Assembly: GCA_035366835.1 (NCBI GenBank)
Contig: DAOSIS010000025.1
Span: forward strand, 1 to 46,126
Reading direction: 5' to 3'
Source: UBA6109 sp035366835
Lineage (GTDB): Bacteria > Desulfobacterota > Syntrophia > Syntrophales > UBA6109
Length of the DNA: 46,126 nucleotides
Shown: positions 32,426-41,365 of the stretch, one piece after another
Layout: each line of letters begins with the position of its first letter
How positions within the stretch are numbered: the stretch's first letter is position 1
Position numbers and translations under genes: made by a program
The notes under the pieces: model-generated
Told to the model about the DNA's origin: nothing
Databases searched by the model: none
Seen by the model: the letters and a program-made list of their open reading frames with translations, nothing else

Positions 32426-34432
32426 CTAAGATCTCCTCCCTGAAAAGGACAGTGTATCGCCCAGTTCGTCATCGAATTTCAGGAGCCGTTTCCGCGCTCC
32501 GGCATGCGCCTTCTCCAGCTTCTTCTGGGCCCGGAACATCCTGCGCCGTCCCGGCGCCCTCCATATATCACAGCCGATTTTTTTCGACCACTTCGCCGCC
32601 AGGCACCAGAAGCCCGAAGGCGCGTTTTCCAGCAGCGGGTCCTCGAGCGAAAGATAGGCCTCGTAGCTTCCCGGGTCCCCCTGGCGCCCGCACCGCCCCG
32701 CCAGTTGCCGGTCGATCCGCCCTGCTTCGTGGCGCTCCGTCATCAGGACATGGAGCCCTCCCTTTTCGATGACGTTCGGGGGAAGCTTGATGTCCGTTCC
32801 CCTCCCGGCCATGTTGGTTGCGATCGTGATCCGGCCCGCCTCCCCGGCGCGCGCCACGATCCGCGCCTCCTCTTCATCCTGCTTCGCGTTGAGGATCTGG
32901 TAGGGGAGCCCGGCCGCCGAGAGCAGGGCGCCCAGGTGCTCGGAAGCCGATACGGTCCGCGTTCCCACGAGGACGGGCCTCCCGGTGCCATGGATTTCCC
33001 GGATTCTGCGCACCACCGCCTCCCACTTTTCGTCCGCCGACGCAAAGATGCGGTCGGGGAGAGAGCGCCGCTGCGCCGGCCGGTTCGTCGGGATCCTCAT
33101 GAACGGCAGGGCGTAGATGGACCACAACTCCCCCCTCACCTCCCGGGCCGTGCCCGTCATCCCGCTGAGCCGCAGGTATTTCATGAAGAAGCGCTGGTAG
33201 CTGATGCGCGCCGCGGTTTCCTGCTGCTCGGTGATCCGGCATCCCTCTTTCGCCTCGATGAGCTGATGAAGCCCGCCCTCCCACGACCGGTCCGGCATGA
33301 CCCGGCCCGTGAACTCGTCGATGATCTGCACCTTGCCGTCGCGGACCAGATAATGCTCGTCGCGGTGGAAAAGCCGCAGGGCCGCAAGCGCCTTCTTCAC
33401 CAGTTCCTCTCTCCGCACCTCGCCCCGCCACGCCGCGCCGAGGGGTTCCGCGATCCGGCGGATCCGCTCCCGCCCGGCATCGGTGACGACGATGCGTTTC
33501 AGCCCGTGGTCCGCTTCGTACTCCACGCGGTAATCGACCCCTTCGTCGAGGGCACCGGCGGCCGCGAGGGCCTGACCCGCAACGGCATGCTCCTCGCCGG
33601 ACGATTCTCTTCGGGACAGGATGAGCGGCGTCCGTGCCTCATCGACGAGGACGCTGTCCGCCTCGTCCACGATCGCGTAATGCAGCCCCCGGAGGAGAAG
33701 CCTGTCGTTCTTCCCCCGGCTTTCGTAGAGGTGCTCCCCGTGCAGCCGCAGGGGATCCGAGGACTCGCCGAGGACCAGCCTGTCCCGCAGGTAATCGAAG
33801 ACGATCTCCTTGTTGGTGCAGTAGGTGATATCGCAGCCGTAGGCCGCGCGCCGCTGCGCCGGCGTTTTCCCGTGGACCACGCAGCCGACGGTCAGCCCCA
33901 GGAAGCGGTAGACCGCCCCCATCCATTCCGCATCGCGCGCGGCAAGGTAGTCGTTGACCGTGACGACGTGGACGGGCAGGCCGGCGAGCGCGGCAGCCGC
34001 CGCGGGCAACGTCGCCACGAGCGTCTTTCCTTCGCCCGTATCCATCTCCACGAGGAATCCGTGCAGCAGGCCGACGCCGCCGAGCAGCTGGCAGTCGAAA
34101 TGCCGCATCCCCACCGTCCGGCCCGCGACTTCCCGGGTCAGCGCAAAGGCCTCCGCCACGAGCTCCGTCCGGAAGCCTTCCGCACGGAGCCTCCGTTTCA
34201 GGACGGCGGCCCTTTCCCTGAGGACCGCGTCCGCCTGGCCCTTCAGTTCCCCTTCCCGCCGCCTGGCGCCCTCCACGACGCCCCGCGGGCTGCTGAGAAG
34301 AAGGCGCGCGGCCCGGACGGCGCCGCCGGTCAGTTCCCGGACCATGCGGTCGACGATCGTCCGTCTGCGCTGACGGCGCTCCGGGCGGATGAAGTAGTCC
34401 GCCGGCGGCCACGCGGAGATTTCTCGCATCAT
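32426..34432 (-). CDS. SecA-like ATPase lacking the C-terminal third
   Basis: This protein of about 668 residues is related to SecA. It has the SecA Walker A EMDTGEGKTLVA (about 130), VHVVTVNDYLAARDAEWM, TYCTNKEIVFDYLRD, Walker B VDEADSVLVDEARTPLI and NBD2 motifs IATNMAGRGTDIKL and GRCGRQGDPGSYEAYLSLED. Canonical SecA (about 850-900 residues) continues with the helical scaffold, the helical wing, the two-helix finger and a Zn tail. Here the protein ends shortly after one long helix (AQKKLEKAHAGARKRLLKFDDEL), so wing, finger and Zn tail are missing. The GRSGRQGD of SecA is GRCGRQGD. I chose ATG 34432 rather than the TTG just before it. It sits between M50-HlyD and HlyD genes and probably powers a specialised export step rather than housekeeping Sec. 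Confidence 0.88.
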   Translation of the reverse strand: MMREISAWPPADYFIRPERRQRRRTIVDRMVRELTGGAVRAARLLLSSPRGVVEGARRREGELKGQADAVLRERAAVLKRRLRAEGFRTELVAEAFALTREVAGRTVGMRHFDCQLLGGVGLLHGFLVEMDTGEGKTLVATLPAAAAALAGLPVHVVTVNDYLAARDAEWMGAVYRFLGLTVGCVVHGKTPAQRRAAYGCDITYCTNKEIVFDYLRDRLVLGESSDPLRLHGEHLYESRGKNDRLLLRGLHYAIVDEADSVLVDEARTPLILSRRESSGEEHAVAGQALAAAGALDEGVDYRVEYEADHGLKRIVVTDAGRERIRRIAEPLGAAWRGEVRREELVKKALAALRLFHRDEHYLVRDGKVQIIDEFTGRVMPDRSWEGGLHQLIEAKEGCRITEQQETAARISYQRFFMKYLRLSGMTGTAREVRGELWSIYALPFMRIPTNRPAQRRSLPDRIFASADEKWEAVVRRIREIHGTGRPVLVGTRTVSASEHLGALLSAAGLPYQILNAKQDEEEARIVARAGEAGRITIATNMAGRGTDIKLPPNVIEKGGLHVLMTERHEAGRIDRQLAGRCGRQGDPGSYEAYLSLEDPLLENAPSGFWCLAAKWSKKIGCDIWRAPGRRRMFRAQKKLEKAHAGARKRLLKFDDELGDTLSFSGRRS

Positions 34433-34516
34433 GGGCAATCCCGTTTTCCCGCGCCCGGCTCCCCGCCGCCGCGCTCCCCTGCGACCGGTTCCCCGGCAGA
34501 GAGTCCAGGGTGACGA

Positions 34517-36661
34517 TCAGACATCGAAGGTCCTCAGGAAAAGGTGGCGGATCGTCCTGTACCATCGGCGCGCCAGGGATTCCGGGTCATGCTCGAAGCG
34601 GACGTAGACCCGCTCGCCGATCCGCGCCCCCGCCGGCGCGGGCGCCCGCAGGTCGAAGTGGAAGAAATTCTCGAAAGACTGCGCCTTCCCGCCCCTGGGG
34701 TCGAGGGCGATGGAGCCTCCTCCCTGCAGCGAGAGAGCGAGGCTGGGGAGATCGCTCGATGCGGCGGGGACTTCCCGGACCACCTCCGAAGGGACCTCCG
34801 TGGAGAGGGCCTCGGCAAGCCGCAGCCGGACCGAGCGCACGTTGGTCCTGACCCGGTCCACATCGGCCTGCGGGATCACGACCCGGACGTAGACCTTGGC
34901 GTAGTCGACCACGAAGCCGAGCGCCTCCCCCCTCTTCACGAAGCGGCCGGCCAGGTTCTCCGCCTGGGGCAGGAGGAAAACGCCTTCCTCCGGGCTGCGG
35001 ACCGTGAGCGCCGCCAGCTCCTCCCTCGCCTTGGCGAGCGCCACGTCGATGCGCGCGAGCTCTTCCCGGAAGATGCGCTCCTCGTTGCGGTCCTTGACGA
35101 ACGCGACCCGGTGCCGGGCCACGACCTCCTTGCGCTCGGCCTCGAGCAGCCTCACCTGGGAAAGGAGATCGGCGTTCTCGCAGCGGATCAGGGGTTGTCC
35201 CTGCTTCACCCGGCTCCCCGGAGCGGCCGCAATCTCCCGGACGAATCCCTTGGCGCCGGTGCGGACCTGCGCCTGGTCCCCGGGCCAGAGGATGCCCTCC
35301 GCCGTCGTGAAGGACGGGAAGGAAATCGCCGCGGCCAGGAATACCAGGACTCCCCCCGCGGCCAGGCCCAAGGCGAGAATGCGGCCCCGCAGCCGGTAAA
35401 GTTCGCGCTGGGACAGGATGACGCGGACCACGCGCACCAGCGGCAGGATCAGGAGCCCGCCGATCGCCCAGAGGGCGATCAGGATGCCGACGAAGAAGAA
35501 CCGGCTGGCCACGAAAAGGGCGATCTGCAGCGTGATGTAGATCCGGTAGCAGAAGGAGGCAACGCCGTAGAGGAAGAGCCATACCGCTTCCCGCGCATCG
35601 GAGAGCGGGAATTCCGCTTCCCGGCTCCGGATCAGATAGCGCTGGAAGAGATAGCCGAGATACCGGTTGGCCCGCGTTCCCAGATTGGGGATTTCCAGGA
35701 GATCGGAAAGGACGTAGTAGGCGTCGAACTTCAGCAGGGGATTGCCGTTGAAGAAGAGGGTCGATACGCCGGCGATGATCATGGTGTTGAAGGCGATCGC
35801 CCTCGCGGCGCCGGCCTCCAGCCGGGCCCAGAGGATCATCGCCGCCGAAGCGATGACCAGTTCGATGGCGATGCCCGAGACCCCGACGACGATCCGCTTC
35901 CAGCGGCTCCGGAAGGCCGAAGCCGACGAAGCGTCCACATAGGGGATGGGCATGAAGACGATGAACATCACGCCCATCTCGTGGACTTCGCCCCCCCATC
36001 GCTTGACGGCGTAGGCGTGTCCGAATTCATGGAGCACCTTCACGGCGGGATAGATCAGCCAGAAGACGAGGATGTTCTCCAGGAGGAGGATGCGGTCGGC
36101 GAGGTTCTCCGTGAGCTCCCGCCAGGAGGTGAACGCCAGGACGACGGCCCAGGCGACGATCGCAAGCGCGGCGAAGGCCGCCGGCACGCTGAAGAAGGGG
36201 CGCACCGCTCCCATCGTCCTCTCCAGGAAACGGTCCGGATCGAGGAGCGGGAGGCGCAGGGCCAGGGGCGAGCGAAGGGCGTTCCGGAATCGGGCCCCCC
36301 GGTCCTTCTGCTGTCTGCGGTGAAGGTTCTCCATGTCCGGGGAGATGTCGGACTGAAGGATGTCGGCCTGGTGGAGCTGGGAGAGAAGCGCGATCACCTC
36401 GTCCTGGGTCGGCATGTCTTCGCCCAGCTTCCCGCAGGCGGCCTCCCAGATTTCCTGCAGCGTCCGCTTTCCGTTCATCAGGCCGATGACGAAATAGGCC
36501 TGTTCCGTGAAGCGGTGGAGCCGGCCGCTGGAATGATCCTGGATGACGTACCATACCTCGCCCCGGTAATCATGGCGGTGGATCTCGGCGTGGTTTCTCA
36601 CGAACGGCCGGAGACCCGCCACGCGGTACCAAGAGTTGCTGTACAGGGTCTTTTCCGCCAT
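34517..36661 (-). CDS. M50-type membrane metalloprotease with PqqD-like N-terminus and HlyD arm
   Basis: This 714-residue protein has three parts. Residues about 33-105 resemble a PqqD-like peptide-binding domain (GEVWYVIQDHSSGRLHRFTEQAY, then KRTLQEIWEAAC and PTQDEVIALLSQLHQADIL). Residues about 150-440 form a polytopic membrane domain with the zinc motif HEFGH (211-215) and a second ligand region NPLLKFDAYY. The last third is a HlyD-like arm: a lipoyl half (GFVREIAAAPGSRVKQGQPLIRC), a coiled coil, VRSPEEGVFLL and beta strands. Such proteins are described as M50/site-2-type peptidases with adaptor domains. The combination would bind a substrate peptide, cleave it in the membrane and couple to export. 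It is 8 bases after the GAF-HlyD gene and precedes the SecA-like gene. Confidence 0.88.
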   Translation of the reverse strand: MAEKTLYSNSWYRVAGLRPFVRNHAEIHRHDYRGEVWYVIQDHSSGRLHRFTEQAYFVIGLMNGKRTLQEIWEAACGKLGEDMPTQDEVIALLSQLHQADILQSDISPDMENLHRRQQKDRGARFRNALRSPLALRLPLLDPDRFLERTMGAVRPFFSVPAAFAALAIVAWAVVLAFTSWRELTENLADRILLLENILVFWLIYPAVKVLHEFGHAYAVKRWGGEVHEMGVMFIVFMPIPYVDASSASAFRSRWKRIVVGVSGIAIELVIASAAMILWARLEAGAARAIAFNTMIIAGVSTLFFNGNPLLKFDAYYVLSDLLEIPNLGTRANRYLGYLFQRYLIRSREAEFPLSDAREAVWLFLYGVASFCYRIYITLQIALFVASRFFFVGILIALWAIGGLLILPLVRVVRVILSQRELYRLRGRILALGLAAGGVLVFLAAAISFPSFTTAEGILWPGDQAQVRTGAKGFVREIAAAPGSRVKQGQPLIRCENADLLSQVRLLEAERKEVVARHRVAFVKDRNEERIFREELARIDVALAKAREELAALTVRSPEEGVFLLPQAENLAGRFVKRGEALGFVVDYAKVYVRVVIPQADVDRVRTNVRSVRLRLAEALSTEVPSEVVREVPAASSDLPSLALSLQGGGSIALDPRGGKAQSFENFFHFDLRAPAPAGARIGERVYVRFEHDPESLARRWYRTIRHLFLRTFDV

Positions 36662-36669
36662 GGATCACC

Positions 36670-38505
36670 CTACGGCAGCCAGGACCAGAGGCGGAGGCGG
36701 AACCAGTCCACGAGATCCCGCGTCCAGATGGAAATGAGCAGTCTGCGGTCGACGCTGATTTTTCCCACGCCTTCCATGCCCGGTCTCAGCCGCGGCGACA
36801 CCTCATCGAGGTCCGCCTCGACACGAAAATAATTGCGCCCCTCCTCCGCCGTGGTGATGGGCGTGATCTTCCTCACCGAGAAACCGAAGGGTTTGTCGGA
36901 CAGGGAGGAAAGAACCAGAATCCCCTTCTGGCCTTCCGCAACGTCGGCGATGCGGCGTTCATCGACCTTCAGGATGAGCCGGTACGAGTCGAGCGGCGCA
37001 ATCTGGAAAACCTCCTCGCCCTTCGTCACGGCGCCGCCGAGCCGCTGGCTGAGGTCGCCGCGGATGATGATCCCCTCGAGCGGCGCCCGGATCACGATCT
37101 GGGCGAGCTTGTTCTCCACGAGGGCGATCTGCGCCTCCGCCTGGTCCAGCTGGGCGTCGATGATGCTGGCTTCGGCGCGGTTGTGCTTCGCAACGGCCTC
37201 CTGAAGCTGCCGCTGATACTGCCCCTTCCTGCTCAGCCAGTTCCGTCTCTCGAGCTGCAGGTCCCGGTCGTCCATGCCGCACAGCACCTGGCCCTTCCGG
37301 ACCACATCGCCCGCCTTGACGAAAGACTCCCGGATGTAGCCGTCGATGGGAATCACGACGGAACGGGTGATGGACCCCTCCAGCACGGCGTCTGCGGCGA
37401 GCCGGTATTCGTCGCGGGCGAAGGAAAAGAACCCCACCACGACCGCCGCCGCCAGGACGGCGATTTTCCTGCCCGCGTAGCCGGCGCCGAAGACCCTGAC
37501 GGCCTGCCGCTTCAGCGCATCGAAGACGGCGAAGACGATGGGCCGGTCGTTGTGATACTTGTTTTCCAGCGCGGGGCCCGTCAGCGCCGCCACGCTCTTC
37601 ATGTAGGTGAGATCGTCGTTCGTGAACCGCCGGTCGCCCTGCCGCTCCAGCGTCAGCACCCCGTAGTACCGCTCCCGCGCATACAGCGGGAGCGTGAGGA
37701 TCGCCCCGGCGCCGTGCCTCCGGGCCATGCGTTCGTGATCGCGGACCACGGTCGCCTCCGCACCCGGAGGGGCGGGGTAGAGAACATCGCTCCGCTGCAT
37801 GACGGCCTCTTCCATCACGGCGCGGATGGACTGCACGAGGTCCATCTGCCGGCCCACGACGGCGGTATGGGAAATGGCCCGAACCTGCACGGAATGCCCC
37901 CGGACAAGGCCCAGGCTGACGCGGTCGCAGCCCAGCCTTGTGGCGACCTCCGTGACGAACGCCGTCGCCGCCGCCTGGAACGTTTCCTCCGCCAGCACGA
38001 CGGCCAGGATGTCGACCGCCGCCTTCAGGCGCCTGAGCGTGCTGCCGTCTTCGGCGCCCTTCTCCTTGCGGATCCTGTTCTCCAGCCACACGGCGCCCCA
38101 CTGCAGGCCCTCCATGACGCCCCGCAGGGAGTCTTCGGAGGCCGCCGCCACCTCGACGGCGACGGTCCCGAAAAGGCTTTCATCGACCGAAATCGGATAG
38201 GCGAGCGCATACCGCGGCTTTCCTCCGCCGGGCTGCCCCTCCGGAGGGGCCAGCTGAACGAGCATCCCCTCCCTTTCGGAAAGGGTCCTGTTCAGAATGT
38301 CCGCCAGACGCTCCGCAGGCCCCTGTTCGGGCCATGAAGCGACAGGCGCGTACGACCCCGTCTTCGGATCTCCGAAGACGAGAACGCCCTGAAGACATCC
38401 GGGGATCATGGAACACTGCAGGGCCAGCCAGGCGGCCGAAAATTCGTCGCGGTCCGCGGAGGTCTGCAGATCCTCCCACAACGTCGTTGCATCCATATTC
38501 GTCAT
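36670..38505 (-). CDS. GAF domain - HlyD fusion, membrane-anchored adaptor
   Basis: This 611-residue protein has an N-terminal domain of about 140 residues that I do not recognise, then a GAF-like domain (about 165-320: AATAFVTEVATRLGCDRVSLGLVRG, GAGAILTLPLYARERYYGVLTLERQ). One membrane helix follows (KIAVLAAAVVVGFFSF, about 348-363). The rest is HlyD-like: lipoyl half (VVIPIDGYIRESFVKAGDVVRKGQVLCGM), coiled coil, IRAPLEGIIIRGDLSQ, and a barrel domain (YRLILKVDERRIADV). The layout puts a cytoplasmic sensor in one chain with a periplasmic adaptor. It is the first gene of the export operon (38505 to 31688). GAF domains bind small ligands, so the adaptor may be gated by a cytoplasmic signal (inference). 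Confidence 0.87.
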   Translation of the reverse strand: MTNMDATTLWEDLQTSADRDEFSAAWLALQCSMIPGCLQGVLVFGDPKTGSYAPVASWPEQGPAERLADILNRTLSEREGMLVQLAPPEGQPGGGKPRYALAYPISVDESLFGTVAVEVAAASEDSLRGVMEGLQWGAVWLENRIRKEKGAEDGSTLRRLKAAVDILAVVLAEETFQAAATAFVTEVATRLGCDRVSLGLVRGHSVQVRAISHTAVVGRQMDLVQSIRAVMEEAVMQRSDVLYPAPPGAEATVVRDHERMARRHGAGAILTLPLYARERYYGVLTLERQGDRRFTNDDLTYMKSVAALTGPALENKYHNDRPIVFAVFDALKRQAVRVFGAGYAGRKIAVLAAAVVVGFFSFARDEYRLAADAVLEGSITRSVVIPIDGYIRESFVKAGDVVRKGQVLCGMDDRDLQLERRNWLSRKGQYQRQLQEAVAKHNRAEASIIDAQLDQAEAQIALVENKLAQIVIRAPLEGIIIRGDLSQRLGGAVTKGEEVFQIAPLDSYRLILKVDERRIADVAEGQKGILVLSSLSDKPFGFSVRKITPITTAEEGRNYFRVEADLDEVSPRLRPGMEGVGKISVDRRLLISIWTRDLVDWFRLRLWSWLP

Positions 38506-38832
38506 CGTTTCAGATCTTGGGATGCCGCTTCTTGAATCGATCTCTCAGAGACGGGACCGGCAAAACGGGGAAATGCATCGGATGGCACCCGCGCTGACGG
38601 CGCGGATTGCTCCGGCAAATCTCTGCACGGGCTCCCTCTCCGGAGCAGCCCGCAGGACGCAGGGGGCCGGCTGAACCGCATACCGGGGAAACGCCCGGCG
38701 CCCCGCGCGGCCGGGGGATGCCGGATCTCCTCCCCGCCTCCGGCGTGAAGCGGGTCCCGGGGACCTGCAGCAGAAGACCTGCCTTGCGAGAGGCCGGACC
38801 GCCGCAGCGGCGGTCCGGCCCTGCTGCGCGCG
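38506..38832. other. Intergenic region upstream of the export operon, with a strong hairpin
   Basis: This 327-base gap lies between the DUF3467 gene and the GAF-HlyD gene, both on the minus strand. At 38792-38820 a perfect 13-bp stem (GGCCGGACCGCCG / CGGCGGTCCGGCC, loop CAG) begins 12 bases after the DUF3467 stop. No T-run follows, but the stem is strong enough to mark a transcript end. I cannot identify a promoter for the export operon in the remainder. Confidence 0.55.
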
Positions 38833-39189
38833 TTACGCGTTCAATCCCGATTTTTCGGCCATATCCAGGTGGATCTCGCCGAAACGGCTCTGGTACTGGC
38901 TGATGACATTGCCGAGGAGAATGGAAAGCCGTTTCGCGGCGTAAGGACTGAGGATGATGCGGTCCGTCATGTCGACCGTGAGCTTTCGCTGGCCGGCGTC
39001 CCACGTCTTGTTCATACCGAAAAGCAGCGTGAACTCCTCCCTCGTGCAGGACACGTTGCACACATTGGCATACGTCGACTGCATCTTGGAGACATCCCAC
39101 TGGATGGTCGCCTTCGTGCTTTCGGGATCCTCCTCCGCACCGGGGCCGGCGACCTTCCTCTCCACATCCGAATCTTTTTTCTGAACCAT
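38833..39189 (-). CDS. DUF3467-family protein
   Basis: This 118-residue protein contains the DUF3467 pattern: STYANVCNVSCTREEFTLLFGMNKTW, VDMTDRIILSPYAAKRLSILLGNVIS and QYQSRFGE. The N-terminal 30 residues are charged and probably disordered. DUF3467 has no assigned function. ATG 39189 follows GAGGAGGAATTC, a good ribosome binding site, and a promoter lies at 39250-39278. A second copy of the domain forms the N-terminus of the protein at 43192-44316, which suggests that both act in the same local process. Confidence 0.85.
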   Translation of the reverse strand: MVQKKDSDVERKVAGPGAEEDPESTKATIQWDVSKMQSTYANVCNVSCTREEFTLLFGMNKTWDAGQRKLTVDMTDRIILSPYAAKRLSILLGNVISQYQSRFGEIHLDMAEKSGLNA

Positions 39190-39249
39190 GAATTCCTCCT
39201 CCACGTGAGTTCGAATCGGCTTCTGATCCTCGCTGCGATCTCTGGCGAT

Positions 39250-39278
39250 CGTATATACCATCGCCCCCCCGCTGTCAA
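39250..39278 (-). promoter_or_regulatory. Candidate promoter of the DUF3467 gene
   Basis: On the minus strand a perfect TTGACA (39278-39273), a 17-base spacer and TATACG lie 60 bases ahead of ATG 39189; TATATA at 15 bases spacing is an alternative -10. The promoter implies that the DUF3467 gene is transcribed separately from the methyltransferase gene upstream. Confidence 0.6.
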
Positions 39279-39338
39279 CGAAATGCAGACCGGCCGGGGC
39301 TTCTGCGCGGAGAGGCGGGCCGGAAAAGAACCGCACCA

Positions 39339-40412
39339 TCACGGAAACGCCTTCCGCGCCGTGACGAGGAAGAACGGCATCTCCAGATCGACCCGCCGGA
39401 TGCGGACCTCCGTGGCTCCCAGTCCGCCAAGATGATCGGCATAGAAGGCCGGCGAGCGAAAGCTGTGATGGAAGAGAAAGAAGGGGATCGCGGAGAACGC
39501 CGGGACGGCCGTTCCGATTTCGGCCGGCCCCCTCTCGAAAACGAGCAGGGTCCCCCCCGGCGCCAGGCAGCCGTAGGCGCGGGAAAGGAGTTCCGCGGCC
39601 GCCGGTTCGGGCCAGTCGTGGAGAACGGACTTGAAAACCACGATGTCATGGCCCGCCGGCAGGGGATCGACGAGCGCGTTCCCCTCGACAAAGGCGATCC
39701 GGTCCGCCTCCGGCGATCTCCGGACATGCTCCTTCCCGATCCTGCACACGACCGGCAGGTCCAGGACCGTTGCCCTGATGCGCGGATGGGCCCTGCAGAC
39801 CTGCAGGGCGAATTCGCCGCTGTTGCCGCCGATGTCCAGAAGGCGGCGGAAGCTGCCGAAATCGTGGCTCGCCAGGCACGCCTGCGCTTCGTACCTTGTC
39901 AGGATCGTCGTGACCTGCATCCATTGTTCCGTCCGCCGACGGTTCTCCTCGTTCTCTTCACGGCAGCACTCGTAGGAGAACAGCCGGTAGGTGCGCGCCT
40001 TCTTCATGAATTGCGCGGGATCGCGGATCATCAGGTCGAACCGGTCCAGAAGGTCGCAGGCGCCGAGATGGCAGAGGTCGATCTTCAATTCGAGGAGGTC
40101 CCGGTATTTCAGGGCGCGAAGGAAATCCGCCGTCAACCCGACGGCGCCGTTCTGCTCGCCGACCACCCCGTTCGCCGCGAGGAGGTCGAGGAGCAGGTCC
40201 GTTCCCCGGCCGTCCGCGCCGCCCCGGCTCCGCAGCTGCTCGCGCGGCGCGGTTCCCTTCGCGAGCAGGAAATCGACGAGCCCCGTGCGGAAGGCGGTCG
40301 ACAGGGAGCGCACGTCCAGCAGGGTCCTGAGGAAGTCGTCGACGCAGAGATGGCCGAATTCCTTCCCGCTGCGGCCGCCCGCGTCCGCCGCTGACGATTC
40401 GATTTTCCTCAT
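39339..40412 (-). CDS. SAM-dependent O-methyltransferase-like protein
   Basis: This 357-residue protein has an N-terminal winged-helix/dimerisation-type region (VDDFLRTLLDVRSLSTAFRTGLVDFLLAKG) and a class I methyltransferase domain: LLDIGGNSGEFALQVCRAHP (SAM motif I), TVLDLP, VFKSVLHDWPEPAAAELL and CLAPGGTLLVFERGP. This is the pattern of plant-type/acetylserotonin O-methyltransferases and of many natural-product O-methyltransferases. The catalytic His could be in HDWPE. ATG 40412 follows AAGGAG; a start 17 codons upstream is possible. The substrate is unknown. It lies in the same strand block as the radical-SAM gene and could modify the same product (inference). Confidence 0.85.
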   Translation of the reverse strand: MRKIESSAADAGGRSGKEFGHLCVDDFLRTLLDVRSLSTAFRTGLVDFLLAKGTAPREQLRSRGGADGRGTDLLLDLLAANGVVGEQNGAVGLTADFLRALKYRDLLELKIDLCHLGACDLLDRFDLMIRDPAQFMKKARTYRLFSYECCREENEENRRRTEQWMQVTTILTRYEAQACLASHDFGSFRRLLDIGGNSGEFALQVCRAHPRIRATVLDLPVVCRIGKEHVRRSPEADRIAFVEGNALVDPLPAGHDIVVFKSVLHDWPEPAAAELLSRAYGCLAPGGTLLVFERGPAEIGTAVPAFSAIPFFLFHHSFRSPAFYADHLGGLGATEVRIRRVDLEMPFFLVTARKAFP

Positions 40413-40537
40413 CGCCCTTTCTCCTTCTCCGACGCCGATGAACAGGGGCTCGGAGAAACGCAAGGCCTTCCAAAGGTTTCAGGAGCCCGTGGCCTTTTCC
40501 TCGGTTGCCGGCACCCGGCCGTACGCTGTAAAATCAT

Positions 40538-40565
40538 TTGACGGAACCGGCATAAGGCATATAAT
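40538..40565 (+). promoter_or_regulatory. Candidate promoter of the kinase-like gene
   Basis: TTGACG and a perfect TATAAT are spaced by 16 bases, about 53 bases before TTG 40625. It is the best -10 box in this part of the window. Confidence 0.7.
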
Positions 40566-40624
40566 TCACCGCAGCCGCGGCGGAGGTGCCGCCGGCCGGG
40601 GATTTCGAAACGCGAGGACATGCC

Positions 40625-41263
40625 TTGGAAAATGCGACACCGCTTGTGGTTGCCGTGGCCGGACCGGCAGGATCGGGAAAAACTTCCCTGATCCAGGCCC
40701 TCGCGGGTCAACTCCAGGACGCCGCCGTCGTCCATTACGACCGCTATGAACGGGTGACCCGGCAGCCCATGGACCGCCTGCTCCTGTGGATGCGGAGCGG
40801 AGCGGACGTCAACCGTTTCGACCTGCCCGAACTGGCGCGCGATCTGGCGGCGCTCAAGCGCGGGGAGTCCGTCGCCGACCCCGCGACGGGCGGGGAAATC
40901 TCCCCCGGGCGGTACATCGTCTTCGAAACGCCTTTCGGCAGGGAGCACAGGCAGACGGCGGAATACATCGACCTGCTGATCTGGATCGACGTGCCGCTGG
41001 ACATCGCCCTGGCCCGCAAGATGAGGCAATTCACGGGCGCGGTCCTTGCCGGGGGGAATCCCGGGAATTCCAGAGACTTCACCGTCTGGGTGCATACCTA
41101 TCTCGACCATTATCTCCGGGCCGTCCACGACCTGCAGCAGATCCAGAGGGAACGGGTCCGCGCGAAGGCGGATATCATCATCGACGGCACCGGAAATCTT
41201 CCGTCCATGGTCCGGCAGGCCCTTGCCGCCGTCCGGGACAGGACGTCGGGCCGGAAACCCTGA
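40625..41263 (+). CDS. P-loop kinase, uridine kinase/phosphoribulokinase-like
   Basis: This 212-residue protein starts with VVAVAGPAGSGKTSLIQAL (Walker A), continues with VHYDRYERVTRQ (the substrate-side Asp as in uridine kinase) and has IVFETPFGREH and LIWIDVPLDIALARKM (Walker-B-like hydrophobic strand). This fits the uridine kinase/phosphoribulokinase superfamily, but the substrate is not clear. TTG 40625 is preferred because of GAGGA upstream; a GTG at 40586 is only about 14 bases from the predicted transcript start. It is the only rightward gene in 31.1-46.1 kb and has its own promoter. Its relation to the neighbouring system is unknown. Confidence 0.78.
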   Translation: MENATPLVVAVAGPAGSGKTSLIQALAGQLQDAAVVHYDRYERVTRQPMDRLLLWMRSGADVNRFDLPELARDLAALKRGESVADPATGGEISPGRYIVFETPFGREHRQTAEYIDLLIWIDVPLDIALARKMRQFTGAVLAGGNPGNSRDFTVWVHTYLDHYLRAVHDLQQIQRERVRAKADIIIDGTGNLPSMVRQALAAVRDRTSGRKP

Positions 41264-41365
41264 AAGCCCGGCGCCGTTCCCCGCCGGGCTGGCGTCTCAT
41301 ACCGCCGGGCCCGCGCCGGCAAACCCGCTTCCCGAAGCGCGGAGTGCGGGCCCCGCAACTTCCCC

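Noticed and set aside
34544..36832. Open frame of about 760 codons antisense to the M50-HlyD gene
   Set aside because: Same reason: the sense strand shows clear domains and motifs, while the antisense product is low-complexity and rich in Asp, Arg, Gly and Pro.
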